Shown one piece after another: positions 1-6,167 of a DNA stretch of 11,145 bases. Origin of the DNA: Clostridia bacterium (GTDB lineage: Bacteria; Bacillota; Clostridia; Oscillospirales; CAG-272). The stretch is taken from assembly GCA_900753285.1 (NCBI GenBank), contig CAADYN010000160.1, positions 1 to 11,145 on the forward strand, in the 5' to 3' direction. The notes under the pieces were generated by a model, which made no database searches, was not told where the DNA came from, and saw only the letters and a program-made list of their open reading frames with translations. The position numbers were made by a program, and so were the translations under genes. Within the stretch, counting starts at the first letter, position 1. Each line of letters starts with the position of its first letter.

Positions 1-633
1 GGGAGCCATAGCTGCACCCATGTTTCCGGCGTCGGTTATACCCCAGTCAGTGAGCCTGCCGGGCGTTACAGAGACTATTTCCGGCACCGTGTCATATTGA
101 TATGCCATAAGATCCCGCACATCGGAAGAATACACAAACGCCCCCGCTCCCGTCACTGTCCACTGAGCTGTAGGAGGTCGCTGACCGCCGTATTCGAGGG
201 GATATCTGAACTGTCTTTCTGCTGAGCAGAAGTGGGAGGACGTCACTGAAGCGCATCTTCTGCATACGGACGACGCATATACCGCCGACATTATCATGCC
301 CTCAGCCGCGGTTGAACAAGCTCCGAACAGCCCTAAAAACGGAATGTTGAACGAAATCAGCCCGAAGCTCGACGAAATGCACTGATTGATGAGGTCTCCC
401 GCAAACAGCGCGTCTATGTCGTTTTCACTGATTCCCGATTTGTTGAGCGCAATTCTCAGTGCAAGCCTCTGCATCTCCGCTTCTGATTTTTCCCATGTGT
501 CTTTGCCGAATTTGTCGTCCCCCGATATGTCAAAGAGCTTGCCAAGCGGACCGTTTTTCTCCTTTTGTCCGGTAACAGACCCCGCCGAGAGTATGAAAAC
601 CCGCCGAGATAAGGTTAATTCTTTGTCTTTCAT
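1..633 (-). CDS. spoVAD: Stage V sporulation protein AD (SpoVAD), N-terminal part, cut by the window edge
   Basis: This reading frame runs without a stop from ATG at 633 to base 1, giving 211 codons; the usual protein is about 335-340 aa, so the C-terminal third lies outside the window. SpoVAD has a thiolase-like fold, binds dipicolinic acid and is part of the SpoVA channel that loads Ca-DPA into the forespore. Family hallmarks are in order: GDLINQ (79-84), GLFGACSTAAEG (101-112), TSSHFCSAERQFR (131-143), EYGGQRPPTAQWTVTGAGA (147-165) and DWGITDAGNMGAAMAP (196-211). A GGAG ribosome site lies 7 nt upstream of the ATG. The next gene upstream, at 995, points the other way, so spoVAD heads its transcript here and spoVAC is not immediately upstream. 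Identification is by motif recall; the match is strong over the whole visible length. Confidence 0.95.
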   Translation of the reverse strand, partial: MKDKELTLSRRVFILSAGSVTGQKEKNGPLGKLFDISGDDKFGKDTWEKSEAEMQRLALRIALNKSGISENDIDALFAGDLINQCISSSFGLISFNIPFLGLFGACSTAAEGMIMSAVYASSVCRRCASVTSSHFCSAERQFRYPLEYGGQRPPTAQWTVTGAGAFVYSSDVRDLMAYQYDTVPEIVSVTPGRLTDWGITDAGNMGAAMAP

Positions 634-686
634 GATAAAACTCCGATTAATTTGTTTGGCTATGCTATATTCTGTACAAACAGTCA

Positions 687-715
687 TAAAATTATCCACA
701 GAGAATAAACAATGC
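687..715 (-). promoter_or_regulatory. Candidate sigmaG (forespore) promoter for spoVAD
   Basis: Reading the minus strand, GCATT (711-715) is 4/5 to the sigmaG -35 consensus GHATR. After a 17-nt spacer comes AATTTTA (687-693), 6/7 to the -10 consensus CATNHTA. It would start transcription about 45-50 nt before the spoVAD ATG. SpoVA genes are sigmaG-dependent in Bacillus, which fits, but both boxes are short and AT-rich and no transcript data are available. Confidence 0.35.
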
Positions 716-772
716 ACATCGAAACAAACGTTCCTGCTTTGAATAGCGTTGCAGCCTTGTTGCTTATCGCAC

Positions 773-804
773 TTGCACAACTTGCGCTCATTCGAATTGT
801 GCAA
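773..804. repeat. 8-bp inverted repeat, TTGCACAA ... TTGTGCAA
   Basis: TTGCACAA (773-780) and TTGTGCAA (797-804) are exact reverse complements separated by 16 nt. There is no T-run on either side, so it does not look like a terminator. A two-half-site operator or a chance repeat are both possible. The second repeat in this gap (843-876) also has a 16-nt spacer. Confidence 0.45.
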
Positions 805-842
805 AAACAACAATCGGACTTTCCGACGTGAAACTCTAATCG

Positions 843-876
843 GTCAATAGGGAGAACATCTATTTTACCTATTGAC
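843..876. promoter_or_regulatory. Perfect 9-bp inverted repeat overlapping the -35 box of the HPr-like gene (candidate operator)
   Basis: GTCAATAGG (843-851) and CCTATTGAC (868-876) are exact reverse complements with a 16-nt spacer. The right arm contains the first five bases of the -35 hexamer TTGACT (872-877), so a dimeric protein bound to both arms would compete with RNA polymerase. It lies upstream of the expected transcription start, so it is more likely a DNA site than an RNA hairpin. No regulator is identifiable from the window. Confidence 0.5.
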
Positions 877-899
877 TTTGAAAAAAATCTGAGTATAAT
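872..899 (+). promoter_or_regulatory. SigmaA promoter of the HPr-like gene
   Basis: TTGACT (872-877), a 16-nt spacer and TATAAT (894-899). The -10 is perfect and the -35 is 5/6. Transcription should start near 906, giving a leader of about 90 nt. Confidence 0.8.
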
Positions 900-952
900 A
901 TAACACGGCAAGGGGAAATAAAGAAAACCAAGCCGGAGAAAATAATTCAGTT

Positions 953-974
953 GGTCGTAAAACAAAATACGATC
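953..974 (+). other. Small hairpin in the leader just upstream of the HPr-like ribosome site
   Basis: GGTCGTA (953-959) can pair with TACGATC (968-974), 7 bp including one G-U, around an 8-nt A-rich loop. It ends 7 nt before the AGGAGGT ribosome site. It could affect message stability or translation, but it is short and no known riboswitch or T-box pattern is recognised. Confidence 0.3.
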
Positions 975-994
975 GTTGTACAGGAGGTACTCAT

Positions 995-1228
995 ATGATC
1001 TGCAACAGCAAATATCTCTACAAGGTAGAACTTATCACAACAAACGATATTCTCGAATTTGCCCGTATTGCATCTAAGTGCCCGTACGATGTTACACTTG
1101 TAAACGGTAAGCACAGACTCAATGCAAAGAGCTTCCTCGGCGTAACTCTCGCAAAGGTTTCGTGGGATGAAATCTACGTTGAAACCGACCATGACTGCTA
1201 CTTCGAGTTCGAGAAGTTCATTAAGTGA
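995..1228 (+). CDS. HPr-like (PtsH/Crh family) protein lacking His15, 77 aa
   Basis: HPr carries phosphate from enzyme I to PTS sugar permeases on His15, and in Firmicutes is phosphorylated on Ser46 by HPr kinase to act as a CcpA co-repressor. This protein aligns to HPr without gaps over the core: A26-S27-K28 fits the conserved ASK, and NAKSFLG (43-49) fits the Ser46 site, placing S46 at the canonical number. The active-site stretch GLHARPAA is gone; position 15 is Thr and position 17 Asn. It therefore should not carry PTS phosphate but could be phosphorylated on Ser46, as Bacillus Crh (Gln15, Ser46) is. The length is a little under the usual 85-88 aa. An AGGAGGT site (982-988) fixes the ATG start. 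It is a single-gene unit with its own promoter and terminator. A regulatory role is inferred; a non-PTS structural role is possible. Confidence 0.8.
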   Translation: MICNSKYLYKVELITTNDILEFARIASKCPYDVTLVNGKHRLNAKSFLGVTLAKVSWDEIYVETDHDCYFEFEKFIK

Positions 1229-1315
1229 TGACCCTTTATTGGGAAAACAACAGCCGCAAGGCTTTCTGATATATTTGCTTGTTACAAAATGACAGGCAGA
1301 TAAGCTTAAAAATTT

Positions 1316-1342
1316 GTCCTGAGTAATAATCAGGACTTTTTT
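1316..1342 (+). terminator. Rho-independent terminator of the HPr-like gene
   Basis: Stem GTCCTGA (1316-1322) / TCAGGAC (1330-1336), 7-nt loop GTAATAA, followed by six T (1337-1342). It lies 88 nt after the stop codon. Confidence 0.85.
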
Positions 1343-1352
1343 ATTGCATAAC

Positions 1353-1393
1353 AAAAAGCAGGCTCGGGAATTTTATCCTGACCTGCCTTTTTT
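1353..1393 (-). terminator. Terminator downstream of the acyl-CoA synthetase, usable in both directions
   Basis: GCAGG (1358-1362) pairs with CCTGC (1382-1386) around an imperfect inner stem. On the minus strand it is followed by five T (complement of 1353-1357); on the plus strand by six T (1388-1393). It sits just past the acyl-CoA synthetase stop at 1396 and backs up the plus-strand terminator at 1316. Confidence 0.65.
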
Positions 1394-1395
1394 CT

Positions 1396-3147
1396 TTATT
1401 CAGCTTCCTTGTCGTCGTGAGTTATGCTCTGTCTCTTAATCTTGTTTGTCGTTGTCTTGTCAAATTCCTTCGAGCGGATAACGATTTTACCGATGTTTTT
1501 GTAAACCGGGAGGGAAGCGCACGCTTTTGAAATATCCGTTTTAAGCATATCCGCGGGATCGGTAACGCCCATTTCCTCGAGCTTTTCCGCGTTCAGGAAT
1601 ACCTCGGCGCACAGCTTGTATTCTTCGCCGTATTCGTTCTTCAAGCCGTAAACCACAACTTCCTTGACATACGGGATATTCTGGATGTAGTTTTCGATTT
1701 CCTCGGGATATACGTTTTTGCCGTTTGAGAGGACTATGATGTTCTTCTTGCGTCCCGTAATTATAAGCTGTTCCTTGGAGTTTATCTTGCCGTAGTCGCC
1801 TGTTCTGAACCATCCGTCGCTTGAGAGAACTTCGGCGGTTTCCTCGGGCATTTTGTAGTATCCGAGCATTACGATGTCGCCCTTTACGCATATTTCGCCG
1901 ATTCCTTCGGGAGTTACATCTTCAAGCTTTATTTCACAGCAGGGGAGAACGCAGCCGACAGTGTTCCAGTCATTGAAGTAGTCACGGTTTGCCGCAACAA
2001 GAGGAGAGCATTCCGTAATGCCGTAGCCGTTTATCAGATTGATTCCGATGTCATCAAAGAACTCGCCGATTTCGGGACGAATGGGAGCGCCGCCGCATAC
2101 GATTTTCTTTAGGTTTCCGCCGAAGTTTTCATGGATAGTAGAGAAGAACTTGCGTCGTGCGTCGATTCCTACCTTGCGGAGATTGTTGCTCGTCTTAATG
2201 AGAGTCTGGAGACCTTTTTCCTTGCCGGAACGTTTTGCGGTAGCCCATATTCTGCGGTAGAATTCCTCGGCGAATGCGGGAACAAGGTAAATGTAGTCCG
2301 GCTTGTATGTCACGAGATTTTTCATGACTGATTTGAGGTTTTCGTTTATGCAGATTGTGGAGTGATGATGCAGAGACACGAGAAGACCTGCGACCGCCTC
2401 GTATGTGTGATGATAAGGCAGGACGGAGAGGTATGTTTCATAAACGGTGGAAACCTGAAGTCCGTAATAAACGATAGATACAAGGTTGTGCTCGCAAAGC
2501 ATTACGCCCTTAGCAAGACCGGTAGTGCCGGAGGTATAGACTATCATTTTGAGGTCGTAAGGCTCGCTGTGTCTCTTGAGATATTCGTCATATCCGTTGT
2601 CAAGAAGCTCATAGCCATGCTCCTTCAGCTTTTCAAACGAAAGGAAGCGCGGATTTGTTCCAAAATATTCGGGTATCTCGTCCGCTATTTCTTCGTTATT
2701 GCATATACGGATGAAGTAGTGAATATCGGCAAGCTCCGACGCGGCGTACTTTTGGACAAAGTCGTCAAACTTGCTTGAATAGAACAGAACGGATGCGTCG
2801 CTGTGCTTTAAGATATTGATAATGTCTCCGTCCGGCAGATCCTTGTCAACGGGAATATAAACGCCGTTTCCCGCAAGCACGGTCAGATAAACATTGATCC
2901 ATCTGTAGCTGTTTTCACCGATTTGCGCAATGTGCTCTCCGACAACGCCAAGCTCGCATAAAGCAGAACCGACAGCGTTTACGTCACGGATGAACTCGGC
3001 GTACTTGATTTCCTTGATGATGTCGTCCTTGACCCTGTATTTAAATGCGATTTTTTCTGGAACTTCAGCTTCGGCAATGTCAAGCAGCTCACGAATGGAA
3101 TTGACCGGTGTAACTTCATAGAGAGGATAATTTTTTGATTCTTTCAA
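1396..3147 (-). CDS. Long-chain fatty acid-CoA ligase / AMP-binding synthetase, 583 aa
   Basis: The family activates a fatty acid with ATP to an acyl-adenylate and transfers it to CoA, on the cytoplasmic side. The ANL-superfamily motifs are all present: the P-loop YTSGTTGLAKGV (204-215), NGYGITE (373-379), DGWFRTGD (444-451), GRKKN (465-469) and, near the C-terminus, TTTNKIKR (565-572), with K569 the likely adenylation lysine. The length is normal for bacterial long-chain ligases. No signal peptide is seen. The start is TTG at 3147, fixed by AGGAGG 7 nt upstream, with no in-frame ATG in between. It has its own promoter and terminator, so it is likely monocistronic. The chain length used cannot be read from the sequence, and a role in membrane lipid turnover or exogenous fatty acid uptake is inferred only. 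Confidence 0.92.
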   Translation of the reverse strand: MKESKNYPLYEVTPVNSIRELLDIAEAEVPEKIAFKYRVKDDIIKEIKYAEFIRDVNAVGSALCELGVVGEHIAQIGENSYRWINVYLTVLAGNGVYIPVDKDLPDGDIINILKHSDASVLFYSSKFDDFVQKYAASELADIHYFIRICNNEEIADEIPEYFGTNPRFLSFEKLKEHGYELLDNGYDEYLKRHSEPYDLKMIVYTSGTTGLAKGVMLCEHNLVSIVYYGLQVSTVYETYLSVLPYHHTYEAVAGLLVSLHHHSTICINENLKSVMKNLVTYKPDYIYLVPAFAEEFYRRIWATAKRSGKEKGLQTLIKTSNNLRKVGIDARRKFFSTIHENFGGNLKKIVCGGAPIRPEIGEFFDDIGINLINGYGITECSPLVAANRDYFNDWNTVGCVLPCCEIKLEDVTPEGIGEICVKGDIVMLGYYKMPEETAEVLSSDGWFRTGDYGKINSKEQLIITGRKKNIIVLSNGKNVYPEEIENYIQNIPYVKEVVVYGLKNEYGEEYKLCAEVFLNAEKLEEMGVTDPADMLKTDISKACASLPVYKNIGKIVIRSKEFDKTTTNKIKRQSITHDDKEAE

Positions 3148-3154
3148 GATGATG

Positions 3155-3160
3155 CCTCCT
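3155..3160 (-). promoter_or_regulatory. Ribosome binding site that decides a TTG start for the acyl-CoA synthetase
   Basis: Perfect AGGAGG on the minus strand, 7 nt before TTG (3147-3145). No ATG or GTG in frame lies near it, so the rare start codon is supported by spacing. Confidence 0.8.
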
Positions 3161-3190
3161 TAAATTTTGCTTCCGTAAAAATACAATATA

Positions 3191-3219
3191 ATTATATATC
3201 AAAAGTCAACATAAGTCAA
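3191..3219 (-). promoter_or_regulatory. SigmaA promoter of the acyl-CoA synthetase with doubled -35 box
   Basis: On the minus strand, TTGACT (3214-3219), a 17-nt spacer and TATAAT (3191-3196). A second TTGACT (3204-3209) lies inside the spacer, in a 10-base-period direct repeat of GTTGACTT. The outer copy has ideal spacing; the inner one would pair only with a weak -10. Confidence 0.8.
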
Positions 3220-3265
3220 CTGAAACATATTATGATTGTTGTGAATTTTAGGAAAGAGCAGGAAA

Positions 3266-4640
3266 TTATTTTATCACGCAAACATTTGTAAGGTTTCCGG
3301 GAACGGATACGGGAGCAATGCATACTCTCTCACCACCCTTCGGCGCATGGATAATATAGTATATCCCATCCTTTTCCCCAAGATACAGCATAACGTGCCC
3401 TTTTCTGTGAACCGAAGCAGGATATTTTACGCCGTTCAAAATTTCAGCTGCACTTTGGTTCTCGAACGATAAGACCGTGCCGTTGTATCTCGCCTGTTCT
3501 CCTGTGTTGCGCGGCAGATAGATTCCGAATGTGCGGAAGACGGCGCAAACGAAGCCCGAGCAGTCCACACCGCCGCCATCTCCACCCCATCCGTACATAG
3601 TTCCGAGGTATGAAAACGCCTGCCTGTAGTAGTTTTTCATGTTGTATGTGAGATATCCGTAGCATGCCGCCCTTTTGTCAAGCGAGTGCTCCGCAAACGA
3701 CAGCTTACCGTCCTCATCCCGCGCAGGAACAGAAACATAAAACTTTTCCTTGTCCTCCGAGAGATATTTTAGCTTAGAACCCATCGACAAAATCGTGTTT
3801 CCGCATTTTATCTCAGGTTCAAGCACCGTGACAAACTTTTCGGGCGAGAGATATTAGAGCTAATTCTCACGCTCGGCAGTAGCAATGCATGACGCACTTA
3901 CCCATCCCGAGTAAATAGTATGAGCGGACAAAATAAAACAGTCCGTCGCTGCTGTCGTGCAGAATCAAAACCGGAAAGCCTGTAATGAGCTCCGTTTCCT
4001 GAATCGAGCTGTAGAATCCCGTCTCACCGTCATAGAACCCGATTTCGGTGGGGAAGGCCTTCATGTCGCACCGCTGAGTTACAACGCCGTATCTGACCGC
4101 CACTTTTTCGGGAATATTGTCGAGGTTTCGGTTTCCGCTTATCTTTTCTCGCTTTTCCTCGCCGATTTTTGTCTTGTGCCTGTCGTATTTATCCCCGTGC
4201 GGCATGGAATACTTCATAATAGCGCCGCGCACTTCAGCTCCGTCAACGGTTTCAGGCGGGGAAGTCATGTCATAAAGCGTAGTGCATTCCGATAAGAGCT
4301 TCTTGTTGTACTCTTCAATATCATGCCCAGACATAATTATCTCATCCGCTGAGCCTTTTCCGTATCTGGCTTCATAATACTGTACCCACGCGACGGCTTC
4401 CTCGTGAATAGGTTTCGTAATTTCCACGGTGATATCCTCCTGCTCAATGCTTTTCTCCGGCGGAACATTCTTCTCACTTTCAAGTGTATCGGCAGGATTT
4501 GAGATTATGACGGTTTCAGACTCGTTTTTCTCCGACTTGTCGAGAGGACGCAGAACGGAGCACGACGAGAGAACAGAAAAAGATCCCGCCATAAGACAAA
4601 GAATAATAATCTTACTTAAAATACGGGATCTTTTCTTCAT
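3266..4640 (-). pseudogene. Broken SH3-NlpC/P60 lipoprotein gene (cell-wall endopeptidase)
   Basis: Two adjacent fragments are halves of one protein. The N-terminal part (ATG at 4640, GGAG site) has a lipoprotein signal with lipobox LSSC, lipid Cys27, then the stabilising N-domain and first SH3 domain of clostridial NlpC/P60 proteins. At 3905 an extra base turns the expected Gly-Trp-Val into Gly-Met-Gly, and that frame stops at 3867. Removing the base restores GWVSASCIATAEREN, then TAG (3862-3860), Leu, TAA (3856-3854), then YLSPEKFVTV leading into the second SH3 domain (LSMGSKL, PARDEDG) and the NlpC/P60 domain. Catalytic residues survive in the second half: Cys in DCSGF (Cys89 of that fragment), His in GHVMLYLG (His144) and His160. 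Intact family members cut peptide stems of peptidoglycan at the cell surface. The repaired frame would be 457 aa, a normal length. The promoter is still good, but the C-terminal half would have no export signal. Confidence 0.88.
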
Positions 4641-4676
4641 AACAGCTCCGTTTAGCGCAATAAATCTACACAGTAT

Positions 4677-4704
4677 ATGATACCACAAAATTATGCAAAG
4701 TCAA
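4677..4704 (-). promoter_or_regulatory. SigmaA-like promoter of the broken NlpC/P60 lipoprotein gene
   Basis: On the minus strand, TTGACT (4699-4704), a 16-nt spacer and TATCAT (4677-4682), about 36 nt before the ATG. No clear terminator is seen between argH and this promoter, so read-through from the arginine operon is possible. Confidence 0.55.
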
Positions 4705-4750
4705 GTGAAAATTTGCGTTAAATCATGCCTATAGCGGAGTAACTGTTTGT

Positions 4751-6148
4751 TTATATTTTTATCTCACTTTTTATTTCTTCAATATGCTTTTTCACGATGT
4801 TGATTTGGTGCAGGACGGACTCGCGTGAAGGACCGCCGTACACCTTTCGTGAGTTCATGCAGTTGTCGAGATCCACCGCGGAATATACATCGTCCTCGAA
4901 AAGTGAAGAGAAGCTCTTGTATTCATCAAGCGAGAGATGCTCGAAATCAGTGTCGTGTTCGATGCAGTAAGCCACGAGCTTTCCACTGACTCTGTACGCG
5001 TCTCTGAACGGCATTCCTTTTTTTGTGAGATAGTCGGCGCAGTCGGTAGCGTTTATGAATCCTCCGGCAGCCGCTTTTCTCAGCTGTGACTTGTTTACCT
5101 TAACGGTAGACAGCATTGACGTGAACAGCTCAAGGCATATCCCAGCAGTGTCGAGCGCATCAAAAGCCGCCTCCTTGTCCTCCTGCATATCCTTGTTGTA
5201 TGCAAGCACAAGACCTTTCAGCATGGTCAGAACAGCGGTGAGATCTCCGTATACTCTGCCGGTTTTTCCGCGTACAAGCTCGGCTATGTCGGGATTTTTC
5301 TTCTGCGGCATGATGGATGAGCCGGTGGAAAAAGCGTCGTCAAGCTCGATAAACTTAAATTCGCTCGAACACCAGAGAATAATCTCCTCGGAGAATCGCG
5401 AGAGATGCGTCATGATAAGTGACAGGTCAAAGATGCATTCGGCAAGAAAATCTCTGTCGGATACGCCGTCAATTGAGTTTTCACATACACCGCTCAGTCC
5501 GAGAGAATCCGCCACAAAAAATCTGTCTATCGGATATGTCGTCGAAGCAAGCGCACCCGAGCCGAGCGGGGAGTACGACATTCTCTCGTAAGTTTCGCTG
5601 AGTCTGTCGTCGTCACGCATGAACATCATTGCATAGGCAAGAATATAGTGCGCGAATGTGATGGGCTGTGCTCGCTGAAGGTGCGTGTAGCCGGGCATTA
5701 CGGAGTCGATATTGTCTTCCGCCGTTTTGACTATGGCTTCAAGCAGGGAAGAGATAAGCGAGCGTATTTCGACAATCTCGTTTCTGAGGTACAGCCTTAT
5801 GTCAAGCGCGACCTGGTCGTTACGGCTTCGTGCGGTATGCAGTCTCTTTCCCGCGTCTCCTATACGTTTTGTCAGCTCCTCCTCGATGAACATATGAATG
5901 TCTTCCGCTTCGGGATTAAATTTCAGCGCACCGCTTTCGATATCGCTTTTTATTCCGAGCAGTCCGTCCACTATCTTCTCGCTGTCGTCTGTTGAAATAA
6001 TTCCGCATTTTGCGAGCATTTTCGCGTGAGCCACGGAGCCTGCAATGTCTTCCTTGTACATTCGGCAGTCAAAGGAAATTGAGGAGTTGAAGTCGTTCAC
6101 GCGAGAGTTTTCTTCCTTTGAAAAACGGGCGTCCCACATTTTTGCCAT
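4751..6148 (-). CDS. argH: Argininosuccinate lyase, 465 aa
   Basis: ArgH splits argininosuccinate into arginine and fumarate, the last step of arginine synthesis, as a cytosolic homotetramer of the fumarase/aspartase superfamily. The family's conserved regions are intact: HTARSRNDQ (104-112), PGYTHLQRAQP (152-162) with the general acid/base His156, and the signature GSSIMPQKKNPD (276-287) carrying the catalytic serine loop. The length matches the family (about 460 aa). The ATG is preceded by AAGGAG with 8 nt spacing. It starts 19 nt after the argG stop on the same strand, so the two form an argGH operon driven from the argG promoter. Confidence 0.98.
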   Translation of the reverse strand: MAKMWDARFSKEENSRVNDFNSSISFDCRMYKEDIAGSVAHAKMLAKCGIISTDDSEKIVDGLLGIKSDIESGALKFNPEAEDIHMFIEEELTKRIGDAGKRLHTARSRNDQVALDIRLYLRNEIVEIRSLISSLLEAIVKTAEDNIDSVMPGYTHLQRAQPITFAHYILAYAMMFMRDDDRLSETYERMSYSPLGSGALASTTYPIDRFFVADSLGLSGVCENSIDGVSDRDFLAECIFDLSLIMTHLSRFSEEIILWCSSEFKFIELDDAFSTGSSIMPQKKNPDIAELVRGKTGRVYGDLTAVLTMLKGLVLAYNKDMQEDKEAAFDALDTAGICLELFTSMLSTVKVNKSQLRKAAAGGFINATDCADYLTKKGMPFRDAYRVSGKLVAYCIEHDTDFEHLSLDEYKSFSSLFEDDVYSAVDLDNCMNSRKVYGGPSRESVLHQINIVKKHIEEIKSEIKI

Positions 6149-6167
6149 TATAACAGCTCCTTAAAAC

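Larger units (their letters stand above)
634..994. other. 361-base divergent intergenic region between spoVAD and the HPr-like gene
   Basis: I see no convincing gene here. From left to right it holds the candidate sigmaG promoter for spoVAD, a perfect DnaA-box-like nonamer TTATCCACA (692-700), an 8-bp inverted repeat (773-804), a 9-bp inverted repeat (843-876) that runs into a sigmaA promoter (872-899), and an AT-rich leader with a small hairpin (953-974). A 93-codon open frame at 684-965 (-) crosses the promoter and both repeats and has no family resemblance, so it is taken as spurious. Confidence 0.7.

Noticed and set aside
692..700. Replication origin suggested by a DnaA box
   Set aside because: Only one box is present, there is no AT-rich unwinding region with clustered boxes, and no dnaA/dnaN/rpmH neighbours.
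386..742. 118-codon plus-strand frame antisense to spoVAD
   Set aside because: It is antisense to a strong SpoVAD match and has no recognisable domain.
684..965. 93-codon open frame on the minus strand in the spoVAD/HPr gap
   Set aside because: It crosses both inverted repeats and the sigmaA promoter, has no family resemblance and no clear ribosome site.
947..1354. 135-codon open frame antisense to the HPr-like gene
   Set aside because: It lies over a recognised gene and runs through its terminator; composition looks like an antisense shadow.
3854..3905. Stop-codon recoding (TAG/TAA read as amino acids) in the NlpC/P60 gene
   Set aside because: Other genes in the window end normally at TAA, and a frameshift is present as well, so decay is simpler.
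4638..6157. Shared GGAGCTGTTAT before both argH and the broken lipoprotein gene
   Set aside because: It is mostly the ribosome site plus a few bases before the ATG; likely coincidence and no longer homology is seen.
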